The notes: generated by a model not told the origin, from the sequence alone. A stretch of 44,768 nt of DNA from JBEBXQ01 sp040391535 (GCA_040391535.1 JBEBXQ010000024.1:1-44768), one strand, 5' to 3'; numbered from the stretch's first letter, positions 32,839 to 41,551 are shown. A program made the numbers and translations.

Positions 32839-32887
32839 AAACCCCCTGCGGCTTTTTTAAGCGAATGAGCCGCAAGGGGTTTATTTT
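32839..32887. terminator. strong bidirectional terminator between the glucanase and M1 peptidase genes
   Basis: AAACCCCCTGCGGCT (32839-32853) pairs with AGCCGCAAGGGGTTT (32868-32882), 15 positions with one C-A mismatch, followed by ATTTTAT. The flanking A/T runs allow it to work for both convergent genes. Confidence 0.85.
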
Positions 32888-32913
32888 ATAAAAAACACTT
32901 ATCGTTGAAACTC

Positions 32914-34899
32914 CTATTGGTTTTCCAGTGACAAAGGTTTCCAGATATTATTTTTCGGATCAATATCCGGCAGTTTCCGGTCAGGATCAATCCTTACTGA
33001 TTTAACCGGGCTGCTGGTTTTAGCACGGAACGTCCAGCTGCTACCTCTCTGCCAGATCTCAACCGGGAATTCCAGACGGGTTTTCTTCCCGCTGACTTCT
33101 TCCACTTCCACGACAGCAGGCATAGGCATTTGTTCCAGGTTTTCAATCGTAATCAGCGATCCGCTGGCCGGATCCTGATCAATATAGGTAACCTCTTTTA
33201 CCGATTGATCCAGCTTGTAATTTTCAAAGAACCAGCTTTTCCAGAACCAACCCAGGTCTTCACCGGTAGCATCTTCCATTGTACGGAAGAAATCATAGGG
33301 CGTCGGATGTTTGAAAGCCCAGCGTTTGACATAGATATTAAACGCATAATCAAACCGATCTTTGCCAACAACAAGTTCACGCAACATACGTAGCCCCATG
33401 GCAGGCTTATAATAAGCACCCCATCCTAAAGCAAAATTCTGCATCACATCCGGAATCGACATGATTTTCTCGGATTTTTCTCTGAAAATCACAGGTGCCA
33501 GCCGGTGCATATCATCCAGTTGTGTATCGTGGTATTCTCCGTTATTAAAGTTCTCGGTGGATAACCAGTTGATAAACGTGTTCAGTCCTTCGTCCATCCA
33601 GGCATATTTACGTTCGTTACTTCCCACAATCATCGGAAACCAGTTATGCCCGAACTCATGGTCTGTCACTCCCCATAGTGACTCTCCTTTGGAACGGCTG
33701 CTGCAAAATACAATCCCGGGATATTCCATACCACCAACAATACCGGCCACGTTGGTCGCCACAGGATAGGTATACTCCATCAGATAGTTTGAGCAGAATT
33801 CAATACTATGCTTCACATACTCTGTAGAACGTCCCCACGCATTATCTCCGGCACTTTCTACCGGATAAACAGACTGAGCCAAAGCCTTTTTTCCACTTGG
33901 CAGATTCATTTTAGCCGCGTCCCAGATAAAAGCTCTGGAAGTAGCCCAGGCTACATCGCGTGTCTGGACACACCGGAACCTCCAGGTAAGTGAACCTTTA
34001 CTGACAGGCCTTGTTTTCGGGTCAGCCACTTCTTCTTCTGTAATAATCATTACCGTCTGATCACTTTTGGAAGCCTGGTCCAGTCGTTTGATCTGTTCTT
34101 TTGTCAGTACTTCAGAAGGGTTCAGCAACTCTCCCGAACCTACCACAATCAAATCCCAGGGAACCGTTACCGCATATTCAATATCGCCATAGTTCAGGTA
34201 AAACTCACCCGCTCCCAGATAAGGTAATACGTTCCAGCCGTCTATATCATCATAAACGCACATCCGCGGATACCACTGTGCAATTTCATAAACAGCTCCG
34301 TGCTTCGAAGGCTGGATCCCCATACGGTCGGAGCCGTAAGGCGGAATTTTAAATTCATACCCTACTTTAATCCGGATCACATCGCCATTAGGTCCTACAG
34401 GCTTTTGAAGACGAATCTGCATACGGGTATCCGTAACTAAAAAATCCGCTGCTTCAAACTTGCCTTTGCCTTGTTGTACAGTCACATTACCAATGGTATT
34501 TCCTCCTGCGAAATCCACATTACCAAACCTTCCGCCGGTTACGGGTGTGGTTTTGGCACCTCTGGCCGTATCACTGAAGGAGTTCTGATCCAGCTGCAGC
34601 CATACAAATTCCAGCTCATCAGGGCTGTTATTGGTGTAAATAATCTCTACTTCACCACTGAGCACTGATTTCGCCGTATCAAGCGATACATTGATTTTGT
34701 AATCAGCTCTGTTCTGCCAGTATTTGGGGCCGGGCTTACCGGTAGCTGTCCTGTATTCATTTCCAGGCTGGAAATTAAGCAAGGGGTGAAACAATTCATG
34801 ATGATCATACTTACTTTCAGGACTCTGTGCTATTGACTCCAGAGAGCACAATACTGCCAGCAGACACAGTATTTTACTAAATAGTTGTTGAAAATTCAT
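32914..34899 (-). CDS. secreted M1 family metallopeptidase
   Basis: This 661-residue protein has a signal peptide (cleavage near SIAQ, residue 25). The gluzincin motif is HEFGHNW (His414, Glu415, His418), with third zinc ligand Glu437 in MDEGLNTFINW exactly 19 residues on. The exopeptidase substrate-binding motif is present as GGMEYPG (389-395). The N-terminal beta-sandwich covers about 60-270. This composition indicates an aminopeptidase-like enzyme in the periplasm or at the cell surface. The tail ends in a beta domain (about 575-650), with no obvious type IX sorting signal. It is monocistronic and convergent with the glucanase. Confidence 0.94.
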   Translation of the reverse strand: MNFQQLFSKILCLLAVLCSLESIAQSPESKYDHHELFHPLLNFQPGNEYRTATGKPGPKYWQNRADYKINVSLDTAKSVLSGEVEIIYTNNSPDELEFVWLQLDQNSFSDTARGAKTTPVTGGRFGNVDFAGGNTIGNVTVQQGKGKFEAADFLVTDTRMQIRLQKPVGPNGDVIRIKVGYEFKIPPYGSDRMGIQPSKHGAVYEIAQWYPRMCVYDDIDGWNVLPYLGAGEFYLNYGDIEYAVTVPWDLIVVGSGELLNPSEVLTKEQIKRLDQASKSDQTVMIITEEEVADPKTRPVSKGSLTWRFRCVQTRDVAWATSRAFIWDAAKMNLPSGKKALAQSVYPVESAGDNAWGRSTEYVKHSIEFCSNYLMEYTYPVATNVAGIVGGMEYPGIVFCSSRSKGESLWGVTDHEFGHNWFPMIVGSNERKYAWMDEGLNTFINWLSTENFNNGEYHDTQLDDMHRLAPVIFREKSEKIMSIPDVMQNFALGWGAYYKPAMGLRMLRELVVGKDRFDYAFNIYVKRWAFKHPTPYDFFRTMEDATGEDLGWFWKSWFFENYKLDQSVKEVTYIDQDPASGSLITIENLEQMPMPAVVEVEEVSGKKTRLEFPVEIWQRGSSWTFRAKTSSPVKSVRIDPDRKLPDIDPKNNIWKPLSLENQ

Positions 34900-35076
34900 C
34901 TAAAAATCAATGTGTTGTTGATAACTAAAACAGCAAAATGCCGAATTTACGACTATTTTTTCATTCAACTTTGAAAATAAAGTATTTTTCATGGATGGGA
35001 TCAGGTTTATATTCTACCGGCGGCAAAACGAAAGTTTTAAATATCTTAGCATTCTGTTTAATGAATTAACGTCTTT

Positions 35077-35307
35077 ATGAAGGAATATACCCGATCACAG
35101 CTGGCACTCAGAAATGGTCAGGATAAAGAAGAAATCTGGTGCGCTTACCAGGGATTGATTTACGATGTGAGTCATTCAAGATTATGGAAAAACGGAAAGC
35201 ATTATGAGCATTGGGCAGGGCAGGACCTTACAGAAGAACTGGATGAGTTTGCTCCGCACACGAAACAGGTTTTCGAACGTTTTAAGATAATAGGAAAATT
35301 AATTTAA
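35077..35307 (+). CDS. mini cytochrome b5-like heme-binding protein
   Basis: This 76-residue soluble protein has the compact cytochrome b5-like fold: YTRSQLALRNGQD, EEIWCAYQGLIYDVSHSRLW, then KHYEHWAGQDLTEELDEFA and PHTKQVFERFKIIGKLI. The AGQDLTEEL segment and flanking His residues (His42 or His45, and His61) take the place of the HPGG and second His of cytochrome b5. There is no membrane anchor. Such mini-proteins may carry heme or bind a sterol-like ligand, and the partner is unknown. The kinase-like gene follows after 26 bp. Confidence 0.8.
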   Translation: MKEYTRSQLALRNGQDKEEIWCAYQGLIYDVSHSRLWKNGKHYEHWAGQDLTEELDEFAPHTKQVFERFKIIGKLI

Positions 35308-35333
35308 CAAACACACCAATACCTGATAATCAA

Positions 35334-36173
35334 ATGATTTTAATTGCAGACAGCGGTTCTACGAAAACAGACTGGAACCTGATTACTCCGGACAATAAAG
35401 CTATACATATCCAATCCGTCGGATTCAATCCGTTTTTTCAGACAGCAGATGTCATTGAAAATGCATTAAAAAACGAAGTATTACCTTCTGTATCAGGTAA
35501 TGTCCGGCATATTTTCTTTTATGGAGCCGGGTGTGCTGATGAAAAATCCTCTTTACCCGTTACCACCGCACTGGCCAGGGTTTTTCCCGGCGCTGCATTA
35601 TCTGTCAACAGCGACATGCTGGCAGCAGCACGGAGCTTATGCGGAAGAAATAAAGGAATTGCCAACATATTGGGAACAGGCTCCAATAACTGCCTGTATG
35701 ATGGAGAAAAAATCATCAGCCAGATCGGATCACTGGGTTTCTGGATGGGGGATGAAGGAAGTGGCGGATACCTGGGCAAAACACTGGTAAAGGATTATCT
35801 TTTAGGTGAATTACCCCAAAACCTGCATCATTTTTTTCAGGCAGATTTTCCGGAAATCCATCGCCTCTATGTACTGGACCGCGCTTATAAACAACCTTTC
35901 CCCAACCGCTATTTTGCTTCATTTACAACCTTCCTTTCCAGGCACAAAGAAGATCCTTACTGCCAGAGGCTGCTTTCAGATGCATTCAGCAGATTTTTAT
36001 CTCTTTACGTGGTTAAGCATCCCGGTGCCAATGAACTGCCGGTAAGTTTTTCGGGCTCTGTCGGCTGGTATTTTAAGGAAGAACTGAAACGGGCTTTGGA
36101 AGAAAAGGGGCTGATAACCGGCACTATCCGGAAAAGTCCTATGGAAGGTTTAATCACCTATCACCTGCATTAG
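35334..36173 (+). CDS. BadF/BadG/BcrA/BcrD-type ATPase, probable N-acetylglucosamine kinase
   Basis: This ASKHA-fold protein of 279 residues has the phosphate-1 motif MILIADSGSTKTDWNLI at its N-terminus. It also has YGAGC at about residue 62, VNSDMLAAARSLCG, NILGTGSNNCLYDG and FWMGDEGSGGYLGKTLVKDY. The shape is that of eukaryotic-type GlcNAc kinase homologues common in Bacteroidota, which phosphorylate amino sugars recycled from the cell wall. The SGSVGWYF motif near the C-terminus completes the ATP site. It overlaps the convergent EamA gene by 4 bp. Confidence 0.85.
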   Translation: MILIADSGSTKTDWNLITPDNKAIHIQSVGFNPFFQTADVIENALKNEVLPSVSGNVRHIFFYGAGCADEKSSLPVTTALARVFPGAALSVNSDMLAAARSLCGRNKGIANILGTGSNNCLYDGEKIISQIGSLGFWMGDEGSGGYLGKTLVKDYLLGELPQNLHHFFQADFPEIHRLYVLDRAYKQPFPNRYFASFTTFLSRHKEDPYCQRLLSDAFSRFLSLYVVKHPGANELPVSFSGSVGWYFKEELKRALEEKGLITGTIRKSPMEGLITYHLH

Positions 36174-37087
36174 ATGCGTTTTTTACTGAGGGTAATCAGG
36201 ACCACACCGGCAATAATAATCAATGCAGCCCAGATGGCCTGTAAATTAAATCTTTCTCCGGCAAAAAAGAAACCCAGTAATACAGCTACTACCGGATTCA
36301 CAAAAGCATGTGTAGATATAATGTGCGGCGGAGCATTCCTTGCCAGCCACGCATAAGAAGTAAACCCAAGGATAGACCCGAAAACCACCAGATACAACAT
36401 CGCCCCCAATGCCCTGGGTGGCGCATACAGCACACTGGTCAGGGAAACAGGTTCGAAAATTAATCCTGCCAGCACCAGCATGCCCCCTCCGACCAGCATT
36501 TGCGCGGCACTGGAAATCAGCTGCCGGGGAAGCGTCAGGCGACGGGATAATAACGTACCTGTAGCCCACGAAAGGTTAGTACCCAGAATAATCGTGATCC
36601 CGATCCAGCTTTGAGAAGAAGTCTCCTGAAAGCTCCCCGGCCTCACCAGCAACAAAATACCGGCAATCCCCAACAGCAGCCCAAGCATGACCATACGGCT
36701 GGGTTTCACTTTGCCGAAACTGATCCAGTTCAGTGTAATAATAAACAAAGGCACCAGTCCGGCCAGCAAGGCGGCGATCCCGGTAGGGATATATTGCAGC
36801 GCAATTGTCATACCACCATTGGCGATGGTAAGAAGTAAAATCCCCACTATGCCTGCCGACATCCATTCTTTCCGGGTAGGAGGCAGATGACCGCTTAACC
36901 GTGCAAAAGGGTAGAGAATAAGCCCTGCTACCAGTAAACGCCAGCCCGCCATATACAACGGTGGCATTTCTTCCGTCATAATATGAATAAACAGATAGGT
37001 AGAACCCCACAGAATATAAACCGAAAGCAGATGGATCCACAACAGGGTATTTTTTGAAGCAGGCGTGGATACAGTCTGGTTTGCCAT
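36170..37087 (-). CDS. EamA family (DMT superfamily) transporter
   Basis: This 305-residue inner-membrane protein has ten predicted helices in two EamA repeats (about 14-145 and 155-300). The first begins WIHLLSVYILWGSTYLFIHI and the second SWIGITIILGTNLSWATGTL. The ending ALIIIAGVVLITLSKKR is standard for the family. DMT exporters move amino acids, metabolites or toxic compounds, and nothing here fixes the substrate. It is divergent from ybjQ over about 200 bp. Confidence 0.92.
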   Translation of the reverse strand: MANQTVSTPASKNTLLWIHLLSVYILWGSTYLFIHIMTEEMPPLYMAGWRLLVAGLILYPFARLSGHLPPTRKEWMSAGIVGILLLTIANGGMTIALQYIPTGIAALLAGLVPLFIITLNWISFGKVKPSRMVMLGLLLGIAGILLLVRPGSFQETSSQSWIGITIILGTNLSWATGTLLSRRLTLPRQLISSAAQMLVGGGMLVLAGLIFEPVSLTSVLYAPPRALGAMLYLVVFGSILGFTSYAWLARNAPPHIISTHAFVNPVVAVLLGFFFAGERFNLQAIWAALIIIAGVVLITLSKKRI

Positions 37088-37285
37088 CTGAATATTCAGG
37101 AAAAAAGTAAAAAGATCAGGCAGTAAACAGTCAAATCTGCAGACAGGTTCCTTAATTTATCTCAATACCTGAAGAAAATTCCTGTTAGTGTTTATATCAC
37201 TCTTTTACATTAATTTTTTAGGTTCTGCTAACTTTTATGCAAATTTGAGATACAAAAATCTTTCATCTACATAGCCCTTACTTAT

Positions 37286-37606
37286 ATGTTATTGACTACA
37301 ACACCCAATATTGAAGGGAAAAAGATTACTAAATACATTGGACTGGTCAATGGAGAGGCCATTTTAGGGGCAAATTTCGTAAAGGATTTTCTTGCCGGCG
37401 TACGTGACGTCGTAGGCGGGCGGTCAGGGGCATACGAACAGGGTCTGCGGGAGGCCAAAAGTATCGCTATCAAGGAAATGATAGAACAGGCGCAACGTCT
37501 TGGCGCTAATGCTATAATAGGTGTAGATCTCGATTATGAGGCCATCGGCCCTAACGGATCCATGCTGATGGTTAGTTCCAACGGTACTGCTGTAACCATT
37601 GAATAA
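37286..37606 (+). CDS. YbjQ/UPF0145 family protein
   Basis: This 106-residue protein matches the YbjQ pattern: TTTPNIEGKKITKYIGLVNG, EAILGANFVKDFLAGVRDVV, GGRSGAYEQGLREAKSIAIK and LGANAIIGVDLDYEAIG. The last motif is the most conserved. Members form pentameric rings and are annotated as heavy-metal-binding by similarity, but no function is proven. It is monocistronic by spacing: clpS has its own promoter downstream. Confidence 0.93.
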   Translation: MLLTTTPNIEGKKITKYIGLVNGEAILGANFVKDFLAGVRDVVGGRSGAYEQGLREAKSIAIKEMIEQAQRLGANAIIGVDLDYEAIGPNGSMLMVSSNGTAVTIE

Positions 37607-37617
37607 ATACAATTTCC

Positions 37618-37649
37618 TTTCTATTAATAGGCTATATTGTGTAAATTTG
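37618..37649 (+). promoter_or_regulatory. predicted promoter of the clpS-recR pair
   Basis: TTTC (37618-37621), a 20-bp spacer and TAAATTTG (37642-37649) fit the Bacteroidota promoter. The in-frame ATG at 37654 is only 4 bp past the -7 box, so it would lie at or before the transcript start. This argues for translation from the ATG at 37678. Confidence 0.5.
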
Positions 37650-37677
37650 CTCAATGAATTTAACAAATGTAACGGTT

Positions 37678-37962
37678 ATGTTGCCTTTTAAAGAAACAGA
37701 CGTTGAGATACTTGTAGAAACTTTGGAAAAAGAAACTGAAGTAAGTACTCTGGTGGTTTTCAATGATGAAGTCAATACCTTTGACTGGGTAATTGACACT
37801 TTGATCAAAGTATGCCGGCATACACCTGAGCAGGCTGAACAATGCACCATGATTATTCATTATAAAGGAAAGTGTTCTGTCAAAGAAGGTAATTTTGACG
37901 AACTGGTGGGTATGCGCAATGAAATCTGCCGCAGAGGCATATCCGCGGAAATTATCTCGTAA
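37678..37962 (+). CDS. clpS: ATP-dependent Clp protease adaptor ClpS
   Basis: ClpS binds N-degron proteins and feeds them to ClpAP-type proteases. The 94-residue protein has the recognition motif VVFNDEVNTFDWVIDTL, where NDxxxxF/D residues form the N-end pocket. ICxH-like VCRHTPEQAEQC and IIHYKGKCSVKEG follow, in the pattern usual for Bacteroidota ClpS. The start MLPFKETDVEILVETLEKE (ATG 37678) is preferred to ATG 37654, because the predicted -7 box ends at 37649 and the eight extra residues are atypical. The stop overlaps the recR start by one base (TAATG). No clpA is adjacent. Confidence 0.88.
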   Translation: MLPFKETDVEILVETLEKETEVSTLVVFNDEVNTFDWVIDTLIKVCRHTPEQAEQCTMIIHYKGKCSVKEGNFDELVGMRNEICRRGISAEIIS

Positions 37963-38576
37963 TGGACTATCCTTCCAGACTGATCGAAAATGCAGTAACT
38001 GAAATCTCAAGGCTTCCGGGCATAGGAAAGAAAACCGCTCTCCGGCTGGCTCTTCATCTGCTAAAACGGGAAGAACATCAGACCCGGTCACTGACAGAAG
38101 CACTTATTGCAATGAAAACGCAGACCCGGTTTTGTATAAATTGTCATAATATTGCGGATAGTGAACTTTGTAATATCTGCAAAAATATGCGCAGAGACAG
38201 AGGGTTGATCTGTGTGGTGGTAGATGCCCGCGATGTAATGGCTATTGAAAATACAGCGCAATACAATGGCTTATATCATGTACTTGGGGGGATTATTTCT
38301 CCTTTGGAAGGCATAGGACCGGCCGATCTGAATATTGAAAATCTGCTTAACCGTATTAAATCAGCTACTGCCGAAGATCAGGTCAGGGAAGTAATTCTTG
38401 CCCTTAGTCCCACAATGGAAGGAGACACTACGGCTTTTTATCTGCAAAAAAAATTAAAACCAATTGGGGTAAAAGTCAGTTCTATAGCCAGGGGTATCCC
38501 TGTTGGAGGTGATATTGAATACGCCGATGAAATAACATTAGGAAGAAGCATTGTGAGCCGCGTGGCTTTTGAATAA
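37962..38576 (+). CDS. recR: recombination mediator RecR
   Basis: RecR works with RecO to load RecA at gaps and ends. The 204-residue protein shows the N-terminal helix-hairpin-helix RLPGIGKKTALRLALHLL. The C4 zinc finger is Cys58-x2-Cys61 and Cys70-x2-Cys73 (FCINCHNIADSELCNICKN). The Toprim domain includes LICVVVDARDVMAIENTAQY and LALSPTMEGDTTAFYL. The Walker-like tail is ARGIPVGGDIEYADEITLGR. It shares one base with the clpS stop, so translation is probably coupled. sod follows after 28 bp. Confidence 0.97.
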   Translation: MDYPSRLIENAVTEISRLPGIGKKTALRLALHLLKREEHQTRSLTEALIAMKTQTRFCINCHNIADSELCNICKNMRRDRGLICVVVDARDVMAIENTAQYNGLYHVLGGIISPLEGIGPADLNIENLLNRIKSATAEDQVREVILALSPTMEGDTTAFYLQKKLKPIGVKVSSIARGIPVGGDIEYADEITLGRSIVSRVAFE

Positions 38577-38604
38577 ATAAATCTATAACCTGTTTTCTTA
38601 AAAT

Positions 38605-39315
38605 ATGAACCGGAAAGAATTTTTCAGAACAATTGCCGTGGGTTCGATAGCCGTAGGAGCTGTTGCCACAAATTCACGTTGTCAGAGTTCTAACAAAGGT
38701 ACTTCACCAAAAGCACCTTTTGTACAGGCTCCGTTAGCTTATGATTTCGCCGCTCTGGAGCCGAATTTTGATCAACTGACCATGGAAATCCATTATGGTA
38801 AACATCATACTGCCTATATTAACAATCTGAATAAAGCGGTGGAAGGTACCGAGTTTGCCGATAAGACCCTCGATGAGCTGATAGCTGGTGCAGGTGCTAC
38901 CAATGCAGCTATACGTAATAACGGAGGCGGCCACTGGAACCACACTTTTTTCTGGGACATACTGGCACCGGGCAAAGGCGGGGAGCCTACCGGAGCTGTA
39001 GCAGATGCCATCAACGGTCAGTTCGGGAGTTTTGATGCTTTTAAAGAAGCTTTCGGAAAAGAAGCTACCGGGCGTTTCGGATCAGGATGGGCTTGGCTTG
39101 CTGCTGATAATGGGAAACTGTCCGTAGGATCAACCCCTAATCAGGATAATCCGTTAATGGATATTTCTGATTTTAAAGGCACCCCTGTTCTCGGCCTTGA
39201 TGTATGGGAACATGCCTATTACCTGCATTATCAAAATAAAAGAGCTGATTATATAGGCGCTTTCTGGAACGTTGTCAATTGGGACAAAGTAGCCGAGCAT
39301 CTGAAAAATGCTTAA
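38605..39315 (+). CDS. sod: exported Fe/Mn superoxide dismutase
   Basis: This iron/manganese superoxide dismutase of 236 residues has ligands His63 (EIHYGKHH), His113 (GGGHWNHTFFW), Asp199 and His203 (LDVWEHAYYLHY). It has a 40-residue N-terminal extension, MNRKEFFRTIAVGSIAVGA, which looks like a Tat-type leader with Arg-Lys in place of Arg-Arg. A Cys at position 26 (NSRCQSS) is a weak lipobox candidate. An exported dismutase would defend the periplasm. Residues near GSTPNQDNP favour Mn or cambialistic use, but metal choice is uncertain. It ends at a perfect terminator. Confidence 0.92.
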   Translation: MNRKEFFRTIAVGSIAVGAVATNSRCQSSNKGTSPKAPFVQAPLAYDFAALEPNFDQLTMEIHYGKHHTAYINNLNKAVEGTEFADKTLDELIAGAGATNAAIRNNGGGHWNHTFFWDILAPGKGGEPTGAVADAINGQFGSFDAFKEAFGKEATGRFGSGWAWLAADNGKLSVGSTPNQDNPLMDISDFKGTPVLGLDVWEHAYYLHYQNKRADYIGAFWNVVNWDKVAEHLKNA

Positions 39316-39350
39316 AACAGGACTGTTTTACTGATATAGTGAAACGGACA

Positions 39351-39390
39351 GTAAAAAGCCGGCGGGGGTTTCCTCCCGCCGGCTTTTTAC
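39351..39390. terminator. perfect bidirectional terminator between sod and the molybdenum hydroxylase
   Basis: GTAAAAAGCCGGCGGG (39351-39366) pairs without mismatch with CCCGCCGGCTTTTTAC (39375-39390) around an 8-base loop. Each side carries its own T5 run, so it serves both converging genes. Confidence 0.9.
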
Positions 39391-39406
39391 TGAGTGATAA
39401 TATTAC

Positions 39407-41551
39407 TTACGATAATCCTTTGTAAGCTTCATCCTGCACAAATGGCTGATTCCGGAAACGTTTTTTCGTGGCTTTGTAAAAGGCATTCGCCACTGCAGCA
39501 CCGGTAGGTGGCAGGGCAGGTTCTCCCAAACCAGTCGGGGAAATGCCGTTATCCACAAAGTGAACCTCGATTTCAGGAATTTCATTCATCCTGATCAAGC
39601 GGAATTTATCGAAATTCTGCTGATCTGTAGCCCCTTCATTAAAGGTAAGATTTCCGTAAAAGGCATGTCCCATTCCGTCCACCATACCGCCCATCGTCTG
39701 TTGTAGCGCGCCGCTCTTATTGATCACGATACCACAATCCACAGCTGCAACAATATTTTTCAAAACGGGCTTTCCATTTTCTATGACCACTTCACCGACC
39801 TGCGCCACATAGGAAAGGTGCGAATAATATACACTGAATCCCTGGTGCACTCCCTTTTTCTTACCCCAATTGCTTTTCTCCGCTGCCAGTCTGGTAACGG
39901 CAATCATACGGTCAATATCATATTTGATATCACCCACCGGTGATGTCTTCGCTTTTTCCAGCATCTCCAGACGAAACTGTATGGGATCTTTACCGGCAGC
40001 CTCTGCAACCTCATCCAGAAACGCCTGCTCGGCATAGGCCAGGAAATTAGTAATAGGAGCCCTCCAGGGACCGGTAGTAATGGGCGACTTATGCTCAGCC
40101 GAATCGATCAGCAGGTTAGGAACCGCTCCCGAAGGAAAATTATTTTCTCTCGTAGAGTTTCCTGCATTTATTCCTACACCCCGCAATTTATACCCAATCA
40201 TGTTTCCCGACTTATCCAAAGCAGCTTCAAAACGGTAACGGACAGCCGGCCGGTAGCTTCCTCCCTGCATATCATCTTCTCTTGTCCAGATTACCTTCAC
40301 CGGTGCTTTTGCCAACCTGGAAACCTCCGCAGCTTCAACAACAAAATCCGACGAAAGCCTCCTGCCGAATCCGCCGCCCATACGGGTCAGTTCCACTGTA
40401 ATTTTTTCAGGTGCAATTCCCAGTATTTTAGCGACATCAGCCCTTGCCCCTTCGGGTCGCTGGGTTGGGCCCACCAGCTCGACGCCATCTTCACGTACAT
40501 GAGCAAAGAAATTCATAGGCTCCAGCGGGCTATGTGCCAGAAACGGGCATTGGTATTCGGCAGTAATTACTTTAGCCGCATTTTTAAACGCCGATGCTAC
40601 ATCCCCGTCTTGTCTTCTTACGGTAGTATCTGAGCTGTTCAGCAATTCTCTGAAAATCCGGTCGTGATCGGAAGAGCTTTCCAATGCTCCGTCTTTCTCA
40701 TATTCTATTACCAGCTTTTCCCGGGCTTTCTGTACCTGCCAGGTTGATTTTCCTATTACAGCAACTTTATTTCCGAAAGTCACCACATCCACAATTCCCT
40801 GCATATTTTTAGCTGCAGTCGCGTCAACAGATTTAACTTTCAGACCAAAAGCCCTGGGTCGCTGAATAACGGCAAACAACATCCCTTCACGGTAAACGTC
40901 CAGTCCGAACAACGGTTTTCCGGTAATGATACCCTGGTTATCCACATTACGGACAGACTGTCCTATCAGTGTAAAATCTTTCTCTGATTTCAGTTTTACT
41001 TCAGCAGGCAATGCTTGTTTTGATGCAGCATCGGCCAGTTCACCATAGGCGGCAGACTTTCCTGAAGACTTATGAAATACTTTACCTTTTTCAGTGGTAC
41101 ATTCCGATACAGGTACTTTCCACTGGCTGGCTGCCGCCGCTACCAGCAGATAGCGGGCGGAGGCTCCGGCTTTACGCAGCCTTTCCCACGAATGCGGGAT
41201 AGAACCACTTCCTCCGGCTACCTGTCTTTCAAACCTGGACGTATCCAAAGGAGCCTGCAACACTTTCACCTGTTCCCAGTCAGCATCCAGCTCTTCTGCC
41301 ACTACGATCGGGAATGCGGTTTTAATACCCTGCCCGATTTCGGGGTTGGGCGAATAGATGGTAATGACGCCGTCAGGGGCGATGGAGAGAAAGCTGTTGA
41401 AGTCTACACTCCCGTTGGTAAGTTCCAGCACATCTACGACCGTAGGGCTCACGGACTGGTCAGCCCAGTTAAAACCCAGAAATAAACCTCCGCCGACAGA
41501 AGCCGCCAGCTTCATGAAATTTCTCCTCGAATTCTGTTCTCTTGTCTGCAT
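39407..41551 (-). CDS. iorB: xanthine dehydrogenase-family molybdenum-binding subunit, isoquinoline 1-oxidoreductase beta-type (IorB)
   Basis: This 714-residue catalytic subunit of a molybdenum hydroxylase has a Tat signal peptide, NSRRNFMKLAASVGGG, so the folded cofactor-loaded enzyme should be exported to the periplasm. The catalytic Glu677 lies in GLGEPALPP, the GxGE motif of the family. Other cofactor-contacting segments are GGGFGRRLSSDFVVEAAEVS, GPTQRPEGAR and ITTGPWRAP. Lack of FAD and separate [2Fe-2S] domains is normal, since IorA supplies the iron-sulfur clusters. It oxidises N-heterocycles or aldehydes, but substrate is not readable. IorA lies 2 bp upstream in the same operon. Cofactor form is probably the cytosine dinucleotide. 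Confidence 0.92.
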   Translation of the reverse strand: MQTREQNSRRNFMKLAASVGGGLFLGFNWADQSVSPTVVDVLELTNGSVDFNSFLSIAPDGVITIYSPNPEIGQGIKTAFPIVVAEELDADWEQVKVLQAPLDTSRFERQVAGGSGSIPHSWERLRKAGASARYLLVAAAASQWKVPVSECTTEKGKVFHKSSGKSAAYGELADAASKQALPAEVKLKSEKDFTLIGQSVRNVDNQGIITGKPLFGLDVYREGMLFAVIQRPRAFGLKVKSVDATAAKNMQGIVDVVTFGNKVAVIGKSTWQVQKAREKLVIEYEKDGALESSSDHDRIFRELLNSSDTTVRRQDGDVASAFKNAAKVITAEYQCPFLAHSPLEPMNFFAHVREDGVELVGPTQRPEGARADVAKILGIAPEKITVELTRMGGGFGRRLSSDFVVEAAEVSRLAKAPVKVIWTREDDMQGGSYRPAVRYRFEAALDKSGNMIGYKLRGVGINAGNSTRENNFPSGAVPNLLIDSAEHKSPITTGPWRAPITNFLAYAEQAFLDEVAEAAGKDPIQFRLEMLEKAKTSPVGDIKYDIDRMIAVTRLAAEKSNWGKKKGVHQGFSVYYSHLSYVAQVGEVVIENGKPVLKNIVAAVDCGIVINKSGALQQTMGGMVDGMGHAFYGNLTFNEGATDQQNFDKFRLIRMNEIPEIEVHFVDNGISPTGLGEPALPPTGAAVANAFYKATKKRFRNQPFVQDEAYKGLS

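Noticed and set aside
36576..37040. Open frame of 154 codons on the minus strand
   Set aside because: It lies entirely inside the EamA transporter gene on the same strand in another frame, and its composition is that of a shadow frame.
40091..40633. Open frame of 180 codons on the plus strand
   Set aside because: It is antisense to iorB, which has clear catalytic motifs; no domain is recognisable in the antisense frame.
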